64,000 nucleotides of DNA from Verrucomicrobia bacterium UBA3841 (lineage in GTDB: Bacteria > Verrucomicrobiota > Kiritimatiellia > RFP12 > UBA1067). The DNA is taken from NCBI GenBank assembly GCA_002392765.1, contig DGHT01000061.1, positions 1-64,000 on the forward strand, given 5' to 3'. Shown piece by piece: positions 25,390 through 33,892 of the stretch. Within the stretch, counting starts at the first letter, position 1; the number at the start of each line of letters is the position of its first letter. The position numbers and the translations under genes were made by a program. Under the pieces are notes generated by a model, which did not search any database, was not told the DNA's origin, and saw nothing but the letters and a program-made list of their open reading frames with translations.

Positions 25390-27543
25390 ATGAGAATCCA
25401 GTGCGGAACAATTCTTGCGGCGGCGATGGCGCTTGCCGTGCATGGCGCGGAATCGCGCACCGAGGTGATGGACATGGTTCACCACAACCCCGGCGAACCT
25501 TTCACGAGGACCGCATTCACAGACCCCGGCACGCTCGCGTCGTACGGCTACGATGCGATGGTCATCAACGAGTTTGTGTTTCCGCAGTGCGCCGTCACGT
25601 TTGACTCCTTCGACAGGCGCGTATTCCCGGAAGGCTCCCCAGAGCGCGCGTGGGTCATGGCAACAAGGGACCGGATGCGCGAAAAGTGCCGCAAGTGCCA
25701 TGCCGCAGGGCTGAAGTGCTACTACTTCATGGACATAATCGTCTTTCCGAAGCGGCTTGTCGAACTGTACCGCGACGATGTGTGCGGCCCGGACGGGCGC
25801 ATATCCTTCTCCAGACCGCTGACGAGGAAGCTGCACCGCATCATGCTCGACGAGCTGTTCGAGGTGGTGCCGGAACTTGATGGGCTCGTAGTGCGCACAG
25901 GCGAGACCTATCTGAACAACACCCCCTACCACACGGGGAACGGCCCCGTAGACTACAAGAACGCATACGAGGAGTCGAAGGAAATCCACGCCGCGCTGAT
26001 GAATCTCCTGCGCGACGAGGTCTGCGTCAAGCGCGGCAAGCGGGTCTATTACCGCACATGGGACTTCGGATATTTCCATTCCCGGCCCGACTACTATCTC
26101 GACGTCGTCGGACGGGTGCGGCCCCATGAAAAATTCATCATCTCGATCAAGCACTGCGCGGCGGATTTCTTCCGCGGCATCGACTTCAACCGCACTCTCG
26201 GGCTCGGCGAACATCCCCAAATCGTCGAAGTGCAGTGCCAGCGCGAGTACGAGGGGAAGGGCGCTTTCCCGTCGTACATCGCCGACTCGGTGATAAACGG
26301 ATTCGAGGAAAACGAAGGATCTCCCGACCCGCACACTCTGCGTGATTTCGCGAAGAGTCCGCTCTTCGCGGGCGTGTGGACCTGGAGCCGCGGCGGCGGA
26401 TGGGGCGGGCCGTGCATCAGGAACGAGTTCTGGTGCGAACTCAATGCGCGCGTCATGGCGAACTGGGCCAACGGAGAGCAGGAAACGGAAGAGGGATGTT
26501 TCCGCAAGGCGGCGGAGGCGATGGGCGTCATGCCGGAGTCCGTGGACGCGCTGCACCATCTTGCGCTTCTCACGCCCAAGGCGATTCTGCGCGGCAAATC
26601 GGCATCGGACGCGGCCGCCCGCAACGGACTTCCCGTAGGATGGGTGCGCGACTGCTATCTTGCCGGCATCAACATCATCATCGGCGCCGACTGGCTCTAC
26701 AACCGCATTCTCGATGGGTCGATCGAGGGCATTCTCGCCGACCGGCGCGAGTCGGTCGGGATGTGGGAGGAAATCGTGGAGCTTGCGAAAACCGTCAGAT
26801 GCCGCGACAAGGCGGACGAGAGCTACATACTCACTTCATCTCTCTACGGGCTGCGCCTGTTCCGCATGATCGAGGCGGGGTGGGACGTGATGGCGACGGG
26901 ACTCAAAGGCGACATGTTCGGGCACGTCTACGACACGGCCCGCCTCAAGGCGGCGATAGACCGCTACGATCGTGCAAAGGCGGAATACATGAATCTACCC
27001 AAGGAGCGTCCCGACGCGGCGACGCTTTTCACGGATCAGTATGTGCGCATCAAGGTGCGCGAGGCGTTCCACGAGGTGACGCCGGTTCCCGGCCTCGGCG
27101 AATCGGTGGATCGCTATCGCAAACTGTTGCCGTCGCCAAAAGGTTCCGCGCTTGAGCACACGGCGATCGACGTCGCCGATCCGGTCGCGACCGCCGCATG
27201 GTGGGTGGAGTATCTTGGTTTCGAAATCACCAGCCAGCGCGATGACGTCACGCACACGACTTTCATAGTCGATAAGACAGGGAAGATCGCGCTCGAGCTA
27301 TACCGCGCAAAAGACGCGCCGTCCGCGCCGGACTACCACTCAATGCGTCCGCTGGCGTTGCATTTCGGGTTTGTTTCGGACGACGTGGAGGCCGATATCG
27401 CGCGTCTGACTGCGGCGGGCGCGACGCTCGTCGTCCATGAGAAAGCTCCGGGGTTCGACGGAGCGATGATGAAGGATCCGTCGGGAATATCCATCCAGTT
27501 CGTAAAGCGGGCAAGACCTGTCCTCAAAGAACTGCCGCAATAA
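25390..27543 (+). CDS. Secreted TIM-barrel glycosidase-like protein with a C-terminal VOC (glyoxalase-fold) domain
   Basis: 717 residues; GAAGGAGG before ATG 25390; signal peptide MRIQCGTILAAAMALAVHG from the shared cassette. Residues about 25-580 contain a barrel-like series (AGLKCYYFMDIIV, DGLVVRTGETYLNN, RVYYRTWDFGYF, IISIKHCAADF, VEVQCQREYEGKG, FAGVWTWSRGGGWG) reminiscent of alpha-glucuronidase-type GH families; the family was not identified with certainty. From residue 588 a VOC domain begins (LEHTAIDVADPVATAAWWV ... LHFGFVSDDVEADIARL ... MKDPSGISIQFVK) with His and Glu residues in metal-binding positions. A VOC domain on an exported glycosidase is unusual. The stop shares one base with the next start. 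Confidence 0.6.
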   Translation: MRIQCGTILAAAMALAVHGAESRTEVMDMVHHNPGEPFTRTAFTDPGTLASYGYDAMVINEFVFPQCAVTFDSFDRRVFPEGSPERAWVMATRDRMREKCRKCHAAGLKCYYFMDIIVFPKRLVELYRDDVCGPDGRISFSRPLTRKLHRIMLDELFEVVPELDGLVVRTGETYLNNTPYHTGNGPVDYKNAYEESKEIHAALMNLLRDEVCVKRGKRVYYRTWDFGYFHSRPDYYLDVVGRVRPHEKFIISIKHCAADFFRGIDFNRTLGLGEHPQIVEVQCQREYEGKGAFPSYIADSVINGFEENEGSPDPHTLRDFAKSPLFAGVWTWSRGGGWGGPCIRNEFWCELNARVMANWANGEQETEEGCFRKAAEAMGVMPESVDALHHLALLTPKAILRGKSASDAAARNGLPVGWVRDCYLAGINIIIGADWLYNRILDGSIEGILADRRESVGMWEEIVELAKTVRCRDKADESYILTSSLYGLRLFRMIEAGWDVMATGLKGDMFGHVYDTARLKAAIDRYDRAKAEYMNLPKERPDAATLFTDQYVRIKVREAFHEVTPVPGLGESVDRYRKLLPSPKGSALEHTAIDVADPVATAAWWVEYLGFEITSQRDDVTHTTFIVDKTGKIALELYRAKDAPSAPDYHSMRPLALHFGFVSDDVEADIARLTAAGATLVVHEKAPGFDGAMMKDPSGISIQFVKRARPVLKELPQ

Positions 27544-27854
27544 TGCGCCTCGCCGGCATATTGGCCGCCTCGGCACTTTCCCCGTCGGCGCTCTTTGGCG
27601 CGACGCGCTCCGACTATCTCGACATCGTGGACAAGGATATCAAAAACCTTGGCAATACCTACGACAACATAAAAATCCAAAAGCTGCTCGACAAGGACGA
27701 CGACGGCCTGTCTCCGCTGAATATAAACCAGCTGAACATCAACGAATTTTCATTTGACAAAAATCTCAGAATTTATGGTATAATATTACCATCTTTCATG
27801 CGTGAAAGAAAATATTCCATGATAATATCTACGGAAGAAAAAGGAGAAAAATGA
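27543..27854 (+). CDS. Small exported protein or operon tail, overlapping the serA promoter
   Basis: 103 residues; the ATG shares its A with the preceding TAA, so it is coupled to the operon. It has a signal peptide (ILAASALSPSALFGAT) and an acidic, possibly calcium-binding loop (DKDDDGLSP), of the kind seen in dockerin-like tails of surface proteins. The last 35 codons run over the promoter-like site 27754-27784 and end inside the start of the dehydrogenase gene, so the true function may be limited to the first two thirds, or the ORF may be the remains of a longer gene cut off here. Confidence 0.4.
   Translation: MRLAGILAASALSPSALFGATRSDYLDIVDKDIKNLGNTYDNIKIQKLLDKDDDGLSPLNINQLNINEFSFDKNLRIYGIILPSFMRERKYSMIISTEEKGEK
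27754..27784 (+). promoter_or_regulatory. Promoter of the serA-like gene
   Basis: TTGACA (27754-27759) and TATAAT (27779-27784) are both consensus; TGG in front of TATAAT makes an extended -10, which may compensate for the 19-nt spacer. It lies 67 bases before ATG 27851, whose ribosome site is AAAGGAG. Confidence 0.7.
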
Positions 27855-29017
27855 AATACAAATACAACTGCCTCAATCCGATCGCGGATTGCGGTCTGGC
27901 AAACCTGCCCGAAAACTACGAACGGACCGAAAACTTCGCGGATGCGAATGCGGTATTCGTCCGCTCCGCCAAGATGGACGAACTCGTCCCCGGCGAAAAC
28001 CTGCTGGCCGTCGCGCGCGCCGGCGCGGGCGTCAACAACATCCCGCACGCAGAATACGCCAAGAAGGGGATCGTTGTTTTCAACACTCCCGGAGCGAACG
28101 CGAACGGAGTCAAGGAACTCGTGATCGCGGCTATGCTGCTTTCAAGCAGGGATATCGTGGGCGGCATTGAATGGGTGAAGGAGAATGCCGGCGACGCGGC
28201 GATAAACAAGACCGCCGAGAAGGCGAAGAAGGCGTTCGCCGGAACGGAAATCGCCGGCAAGACGCTCGGCGTCATCGGTCTCGGCGCGATCGGACAGAAG
28301 GTCGCGAACGCCGCAGTTGAGCTCGGAATGGACGTCTACGGATACGATCCATATCTTTCGATCGACGCGGCCTGGCAGCTCGACAGATCCGTCAAGCACT
28401 GCAAGAACGTCGAGGCGATCTACCGCACCTGCGATTTCATAACGATCCACGTCCCCGCGCTCGAATCGACGAAAGGGATGATCAACGCCGACGCGATCGC
28501 GATGATGAAAAGGGGAGTCATCGTGATCAACGCCGCGCGCGACGCGCTCGTGAACGAAGCCGACATGCTTGCCGCGCTCGATTCCGGCAAGGTGCGCAAG
28601 TACGTTTCCGACTTCCCGAATTCGACGACGGCCGGAAAGAAGGGCTGCATCGTAATTCCGCACCTCGGAGCGTCCACCGAGGAGGCCGAAGACAATTGCG
28701 CGGTGATGGCCGTGAAAGAAATGCGCGACTATCTCGAAAACGGCAACATCGTCAATTCGGTAAACTACCCCGCGTGCTCGCTCGGCATTCCGACGAAAGC
28801 CGGACGCATAGCGATATGCCACAAGAACGTCGCGAATATGATCGGACAGTTCACGTCGATTCTCGGCCAGGCCAAGGTGAACATCGACTCGATCGCGAAC
28901 AAGAGCCGCGGCGATTTCGCCTACACCTTGATCGATACTGACAGCCCGATCCCGGCGGAAGTCGTAAAGGCGCTCGAATCGAGCGACGCCGTCATCAAAG
29001 CAAGAGTCATCAAATAA
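27851..29017 (+). CDS. serA: D-3-phosphoglycerate dehydrogenase with ACT domain
   Basis: 388 residues, cytoplasmic. It oxidises 3-phosphoglycerate with NAD+ as the first step of serine synthesis. Visible signs: the nucleotide-binding GVIGLGAIGQKVANAA near residue 138, catalytic Arg in INAARDALVNE, the His of PHLGASTEEAEDNC, and a C-terminal ACT domain (about 310-388, FTSILGQAKVNIDSI) that usually binds serine as inhibitor. The length fits the short, ACT-containing type. It is followed after 14 bases by an aminotransferase gene, which suggests that the pair makes phosphoserine. Other 2-hydroxyacid dehydrogenases are less likely because of the ACT domain. Confidence 0.88.
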   Translation: MKYKYNCLNPIADCGLANLPENYERTENFADANAVFVRSAKMDELVPGENLLAVARAGAGVNNIPHAEYAKKGIVVFNTPGANANGVKELVIAAMLLSSRDIVGGIEWVKENAGDAAINKTAEKAKKAFAGTEIAGKTLGVIGLGAIGQKVANAAVELGMDVYGYDPYLSIDAAWQLDRSVKHCKNVEAIYRTCDFITIHVPALESTKGMINADAIAMMKRGVIVINAARDALVNEADMLAALDSGKVRKYVSDFPNSTTAGKKGCIVIPHLGASTEEAEDNCAVMAVKEMRDYLENGNIVNSVNYPACSLGIPTKAGRIAICHKNVANMIGQFTSILGQAKVNIDSIANKSRGDFAYTLIDTDSPIPAEVVKALESSDAVIKARVIK

Positions 29018-29031
29018 CAAAGCGGCAAGCC

Positions 29032-30234
29032 ATGCAGACGGTCACCGATTATTTCGCCGAATCAGCCGGCAAGTCAAGTTTCATCCGCAAGATGTTCGAG
29101 AAGGGACTCGAACTGAAGGCGCAATTCGGCGAGGAGAACGTCTGCGACTTCTCTCTCGGCAACCCGGACGTCCCGCCGCCCGCAGCGGCGCGGGACGTCC
29201 TTCGCGCGATTGCGGACGATGCCGTGCGTCCGCTCGGCCTCGGCTACTGTCCGAACGCCGGCATCCCCGCAGTGCGCGAAAAAATCGCCGTCTGGATATC
29301 GTCGCAGCAGTCTATGGAGGTTCCCGCATCTTGCACGATCATGACGGTCGGCGCGGCAAGCGCTCTCGTCGACTGCTTCCGCGCGACGATCGAGCGCGGC
29401 GACGAAGTCATCGTGCCGTCACCGTATTTCGTGGAATACGGAAACTACTGCGGACACTTCGGCGGCGTTCTCCGTCCGGTCGCTACGAAAGAGGATTTCT
29501 CTCTCGATATCGAAGCGATAGCCAATGCCGTAACGCCGCGCACGAGAGCCATAATCATAAACTCTCCCAACAATCCGACGGGCGCCGTCTACTCCCGGGA
29601 CGAACTCGAACGGCTCGTCTCCGTCGTCGAAGACGAAAACCGCCGCCGCGGTCCTTCCGGCAAGGCGCTTTTCATTCTTTCCGACGAACCTTACAGGGCG
29701 TTCGCGTACGACGGCGTCGAAGTTCCGGCGGTTCTCCCGATGTCGAAGTACGCTGTAGTCGTCGGCAGCTTTTCCAAAACCCTTTCGATGGCCGGCGAAC
29801 GCGTCGGCTACATCGCCGTCAATCCCGCGCTTTGCGAGGAAGACGGAGGTGCTTTCGTTTCGACGCTGGTTCTCGTCAACAGGACTCTCGGATGCGTCAA
29901 CGCGCCTGTGATCGGACAGAGGCTGGCCGCGGCGATCTGCGGCGAAACGGTCGACATCGGAATCTATGCGCGCAGAAGGGCTCTCATGGCCGAGGTTCTG
30001 CGCAATGCGGGTATCGAATTCACGATGCCGAAAGGGGCTTTCTATTTCTTCCCGAAAGTTCCCGGCGGCGACGACTTCGCATTTGTCGACAAACTTCTCG
30101 AAGAAAGGATTCTCGCAGTTCCCGGAACAGGATTCGGCCGTTCGGGACATATAAGATTGAGCTGTTCCGTCGACGAGAAAATCATCGAACGCAGCGCCGC
30201 CGGATTCAAAAGGGCAGTGGAGGCCGTCAAATGA
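29032..30234 (+). CDS. Class I/II PLP-dependent aminotransferase
   Basis: 400 residues. The fold-type I signature GSFSKTLSMAGERVGY has the PLP lysine at 249; NSPNNPTGAVYS and ILSDEPYRAF give the other cofactor contacts; the C-terminus has GRSGHIRLSCS with the substrate-carboxylate Arg. It belongs to the aspartate-aminotransferase superfamily, not to the serC family, which it does not resemble. Its place right behind serA makes phosphohydroxypyruvate a candidate substrate, but aspartate or another amino acid is equally possible. The stop overlaps the next start by 4 bases. Confidence 0.8.
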   Translation: MQTVTDYFAESAGKSSFIRKMFEKGLELKAQFGEENVCDFSLGNPDVPPPAAARDVLRAIADDAVRPLGLGYCPNAGIPAVREKIAVWISSQQSMEVPASCTIMTVGAASALVDCFRATIERGDEVIVPSPYFVEYGNYCGHFGGVLRPVATKEDFSLDIEAIANAVTPRTRAIIINSPNNPTGAVYSRDELERLVSVVEDENRRRGPSGKALFILSDEPYRAFAYDGVEVPAVLPMSKYAVVVGSFSKTLSMAGERVGYIAVNPALCEEDGGAFVSTLVLVNRTLGCVNAPVIGQRLAAAICGETVDIGIYARRRALMAEVLRNAGIEFTMPKGAFYFFPKVPGGDDFAFVDKLLEERILAVPGTGFGRSGHIRLSCSVDEKIIERSAAGFKRAVEAVK

Positions 30235-31352
30235 AATATTTCCTTGCCGGAGTCGTTGCCGCAGGCGCGCTTGCAGCGTGCGCGGAGCCGTTCATAGGCG
30301 TCGAATCGGATCCCTCGACGCATACGGTCAAATTCTCCGCCGTTTCCACGGATTGCGGACTCGACACTCAGCTCGAGTTCCTTTTCGTCGGCCCGGGTTC
30401 CGACAAGGACTACGAATCGATGTTCGTGACGGACGCTTCGATTAATGATATCTGCGAGGCTTTCGTCAAGGCCGGATTTCCGGTCGGTGTGCCGTACGAT
30501 TTCCCGGGATACGCATTCTGGCCGTCCGGTCCTGAAGTCGCGATGGAACCTTCATTCGCGTCGCTCGTCAGGGAAATGCGCGGCGAGGAAACGCCGCCCA
30601 TCGTCTACACGGGGGGCAGAAGGGATGCCGCCGGAATTCCCGACGCCGAAAAGGAAAGTCCCATGGCGCTCTTCGCGCTCTACAATTGCACGCAGTCGAT
30701 TCTGCAGTTGGACGATTCTCTCGACCAGTCGCCCGTCTACGGCAGGTTCCAGCCGGCAGTCAAGATCCCGAAGGGGGAGCGAAAAACATTCACCTTCAAG
30801 TGGGACGGCAAAACAGCGACCAGACGGATTGACGTGGTTCTTTCGCCCGGCAGACTTCAGGAAGTCCTTTCCGGACTCCGCGACGCCTCGCGCGACAGCG
30901 AAGTGTCGGTCTGCTGTTCGTTCGATCCCGAAATGACGCTCGCGGAAGCCGTAGATTGCGCAACCGCGATTTCCATGATAGATTCGAGAACCGTCAAATT
31001 CAACTGTTCCTCCAATTTCTACTACAGGGCGTTTCTTCCTCTCGAAAAATGGCGCGAAAGAAAGGAACGCCTCGCCCAGCCTCCAGAGGTGCTTTTCCGC
31101 GAAGACGGAATGATTCTCGTGAATAAAATTCTCGAGGACTGGTCGAAGGACGATTCGCTGGATCCAATCCTGACGGTTGAGCCGCACGAGTTCGACGATA
31201 TCGGCAAAGCGGCGGAATTCGCCGCATCCGCGTCCGGAAGGACGTTCACCTGCCTGTTGTTCGCGTCTCCCTCCATGAAGCTTTCGACCCTTGTCGAATT
31301 CAAGAAGAAGGCGAAAAGCGGCATTCTCAACTGGTACGTGTTCAAACTATGA
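30231..31352 (+). CDS. Exported YdjY-like protein
   Basis: 373 residues from ATG 30231, overlapping the aminotransferase stop, with GTGGAGG before it; the longer open frame upstream is a shadow of the aminotransferase. Signal peptide FLAGVVAAGALAACA; the Cys may mark a lipoprotein, although the box is weak. The first 130 residues show the YdjY pattern (LEFLFVGPGSDKDYESMFVTD, ICEAFVKAGFPVGVPYDF). The rest is a mixed alpha/beta part with FYYRAFLPLEKWRER. The family is found beside varied metabolic genes and has no known activity. The stop overlaps rarA by 4 bases. Confidence 0.6.
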   Translation: MKYFLAGVVAAGALAACAEPFIGVESDPSTHTVKFSAVSTDCGLDTQLEFLFVGPGSDKDYESMFVTDASINDICEAFVKAGFPVGVPYDFPGYAFWPSGPEVAMEPSFASLVREMRGEETPPIVYTGGRRDAAGIPDAEKESPMALFALYNCTQSILQLDDSLDQSPVYGRFQPAVKIPKGERKTFTFKWDGKTATRRIDVVLSPGRLQEVLSGLRDASRDSEVSVCCSFDPEMTLAEAVDCATAISMIDSRTVKFNCSSNFYYRAFLPLEKWRERKERLAQPPEVLFREDGMILVNKILEDWSKDDSLDPILTVEPHEFDDIGKAAEFAASASGRTFTCLLFASPSMKLSTLVEFKKKAKSGILNWYVFKL

Positions 31353-32620
31353 GCCGCAACCGCCAGGAGCCTTTGGCGGCAAGGATGCGTCCGCGTTCCA
31401 TCGACGAAATAGAGGGACAGGATCACATCCTGGGCGAGGGAAGGCTTTTGAGAAGGGTGATAGAGGCCGACAGGCTTACGAACATAATCCTCTACGGTCC
31501 GCCCGGATGCGGGAAGACTTCCATAGCCGAAGCGATCGCAAAATCGACCAAACGCAATTTCGTAAGGCTTTCGGGCGTAACGTCCGGCGTCGCCGACATA
31601 AGGAAGATTTGCGACAGGTCGTCGTCAGAACTCGATGGAGAGGGGACCATCCTGTTCGTCGATGAAATACACCGTTTCAACAAATCGCAGCAGGACGTGC
31701 TGCTTCCGTTTGTCGAGGACGGCACCGTTGTTCTCATCGGCGCGACGACGCACAATCCGAATTTCTTCATCAATACGCCTTTGACGTCAAGGTCGCTCGT
31801 TTTCGAACTGAAACCGCTCGACGCCAAGGCGATTTCAAATCTGATTCTTAAAGCTCTTAAAGACGAAGAAAGGGGATACGGCAGGATTCCGTCCGAAATC
31901 CAGGATGACGCGCTGGAGTTCCTTTCGACCGTCTCCGAAGGCGATGCGCGGCACGCATTGACGGCGCTCGAGATCGCAATGCTGTCGACGCCTCCGTCCG
32001 ATGACGGCATCGTCCATTTTACAATCGATGTAATGCAGGAATGCGTCCAGAAAAAAAGGGTGGTATACGACAAAGACGAGGACGGACATTACGATACGAT
32101 TTCGGCTTTTATCAAATCCATCCGCGGAAGCGATCCCGACGCGGCGATATACTGGCTCGCAAAGATGCTCTCTGCGGGCGAAGATCCTCGATTCATAGCA
32201 AGGCGTCTGGTAATCAGCGCAAGCGAGGATATCGGGAACGCAGAGCCCAGAGCGCTGCCTCTGGCGATAGCGGCAATGCAGGCGGCAGATTTCGTCGGAA
32301 TGCCGGAATGTCAACTAAATCTCGCCCAGGCTGCGACGTTCCTGGCAAGCTCGCCAAAATCCAACGCATCGTGCATAGCGATTTCCGAAGCGATGGCGGA
32401 CATTCGCACTGGCGCTGTCCAGCCTGTACCGGAACATCTCAAAAACAAACACGTGCAGGCTATCGGCAGCAACGAAGTCACCGAATACAAGTATCCGCAC
32501 AATTTCCTGAACCATTACGTCAAACAGGACTACATGACCGTGTCAAAAAAGTACTACCGTCCCACAGGGCAGGGCTTTGAAGCGGCCATTGCACGTCGTC
32601 TCAAAACCATAAAGGCCTAG
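31349..32620 (+). CDS. rarA: Replication-associated recombination protein A (clamp-loader-like AAA+ ATPase)
   Basis: 423 residues, the normal length for RarA/MgsA. Signs in order: PLAARMRPRSIDEIEGQDH, Walker A GPPGCGKTS at about 50-58, Walker B TILFVDEIHRF near 98, sensor 1 LIGATTHNPNF, and the C-terminal tetramerisation part with ASEDIGNAEPRAL and the closing YYRPTGQGFE. The protein acts at stalled replication forks with SSB and primase-like partners. It overlaps the preceding gene by 4 bases and faces the GH109-like gene tail to tail. Confidence 0.93.
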   Translation: MSRNRQEPLAARMRPRSIDEIEGQDHILGEGRLLRRVIEADRLTNIILYGPPGCGKTSIAEAIAKSTKRNFVRLSGVTSGVADIRKICDRSSSELDGEGTILFVDEIHRFNKSQQDVLLPFVEDGTVVLIGATTHNPNFFINTPLTSRSLVFELKPLDAKAISNLILKALKDEERGYGRIPSEIQDDALEFLSTVSEGDARHALTALEIAMLSTPPSDDGIVHFTIDVMQECVQKKRVVYDKDEDGHYDTISAFIKSIRGSDPDAAIYWLAKMLSAGEDPRFIARRLVISASEDIGNAEPRALPLAIAAMQAADFVGMPECQLNLAQAATFLASSPKSNASCIAISEAMADIRTGAVQPVPEHLKNKHVQAIGSNEVTEYKYPHNFLNHYVKQDYMTVSKKYYRPTGQGFEAAIARRLKTIKA

Positions 32621-32643
32621 TTTACATAACACCTATTATGCGA

Positions 32644-33879
32644 CTAGCGGATAAAATCCGGGACTTTTACAGGAATTGAACCGGCGGCAACGGATTTCTC
32701 GGACAATTCGGTCAGACAGCTCCAAGTGGCCGCATCGTAGACAGTCGAATCCATAGGCTCGCCGTTCTTGAGGCATGCAGTCCATCTGAGATCCATCAAA
32801 AAATCCATGCCACCGTGTCCGCCGACTTTTTTCGCAAGTTCCCACGATTCTTTGACGAACGGATGTTCGTATTGTTTTCTAAGTTCGGCAAGCTCCGTTT
32901 CCTGAAGCCATTTATCGGAATCGGGCAGCAATGCGACTTTCAAGGGATAGCCGGACAGAATGCCTTTTGTTCCTGAAATCAGATTTATCCGGGAATACGG
33001 ACGCGGAGACGAAACGGCGTGCTGGATCATGATCGTACGGCCTTTGGCCGTTTTGAATATCGACGTATTGACATCGCCGAGTCTGTACGTGTCCATAGCC
33101 TCGGGTGACGACGCGCCGAACTGTCTGGCGGCGAACGCGGTGATTCCAGCCTGGCGGGAACTGACGGAAACGACGTAATCGAGCCTGTCGGATCCGTTTA
33201 CATCCATGTATTTGCAAATCGGCGCCAGACCGTGCGTCGGGTACGGATTGCCGTCGTGTACGGCGTTCCATTTGAGACGCCATCTGTCCCACGAGCCTCT
33301 CAGCGCTGTAAAATATTTGCAACCGTCGACTTCGGCGAAATTCTCAGCGGCAAGATTGTGTATGTACGCTCCTTCGCCATGGACGAGTTCGCCAAGTACG
33401 CCTGACCGGCACAGATTGAGAGCAAAAAGCTCCTCGTCGCCATAGCAGCAGTTTTCGAGCGGTATCAAGTGCCGTTTCGTACGTTCGGCCGTTTCGACCA
33501 GTCTCCAGCAATCCTCGACAGTCATCGCGCAAGGGACTTCGACAGCCGCGTGTTTTCCCCTTTCCATCGCCGCGACTGCCGCTGGTGCGTGTACAGGCCA
33601 CGGCGCGGTTATGTAAACTACGTCAACATTCGGGCTGTCGGCGAGGCGCAGGTACGAATCGGCGCCAAGATATGTTTCAGCCGGAGGTTTGCCGGCATTG
33701 GCAAGCGCATCGTTTCCTTCGGCGAGACGGAAATCCTCGACGTCTGACAAAGCCGTCACTTCAACGTCGGGGATTTTGATCAAACGCTTGACGGCGCAAT
33801 CGCCGCGGCGTCCAATGCCGACAATACCGACCCTTATCCGCTTAAGCGGCGGCGCGCGAAATCCGTCTTTAAAAGACAT
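32644..33879 (-). CDS. GH109-like oxidoreductase (Gfo/Idh/MocA fold)
   Basis: 411 residues from the ATG at 33879; an open frame continues upstream but reads as a shadow of the DUF3472 gene. Rossmann motif RVGIVGIGRRGDCAV at about 15-30. The middle shows YPTHGLAPICKYMDVN and GGHGGMDFLMDLR, both close to GH109 enzymes, which cleave alpha-N-acetylgalactosamine through NAD-dependent oxidation, elimination and addition. No signal peptide is seen, so it would act in the cytoplasm on imported sugars. It may instead be a plain sugar dehydrogenase. It lies behind DUF3472 and V-ATPase B on the same strand with short gaps (13 bases each), so it may be transcribed with the ATPase. Confidence 0.75.
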   Translation of the reverse strand: MSFKDGFRAPPLKRIRVGIVGIGRRGDCAVKRLIKIPDVEVTALSDVEDFRLAEGNDALANAGKPPAETYLGADSYLRLADSPNVDVVYITAPWPVHAPAAVAAMERGKHAAVEVPCAMTVEDCWRLVETAERTKRHLIPLENCCYGDEELFALNLCRSGVLGELVHGEGAYIHNLAAENFAEVDGCKYFTALRGSWDRWRLKWNAVHDGNPYPTHGLAPICKYMDVNGSDRLDYVVSVSSRQAGITAFAARQFGASSPEAMDTYRLGDVNTSIFKTAKGRTIMIQHAVSSPRPYSRINLISGTKGILSGYPLKVALLPDSDKWLQETELAELRKQYEHPFVKESWELAKKVGGHGGMDFLMDLRWTACLKNGEPMDSTVYDAATWSCLTELSEKSVAAGSIPVKVPDFIR

Positions 33880-33892
33880 GTCCTGCCTAAGT

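Noticed and set aside
24919..26559. Minus-strand frame of 546 residues across two plus-strand genes
   Set aside because: It spans the gap between two coding regions and its composition is that of an antisense frame.
29331..30230. N-terminal extension of the YdjY-like protein (673-residue frame)
   Set aside because: It is an out-of-frame shadow of the aminotransferase; the signal peptide and the ATGA overlap set the start at 30231.
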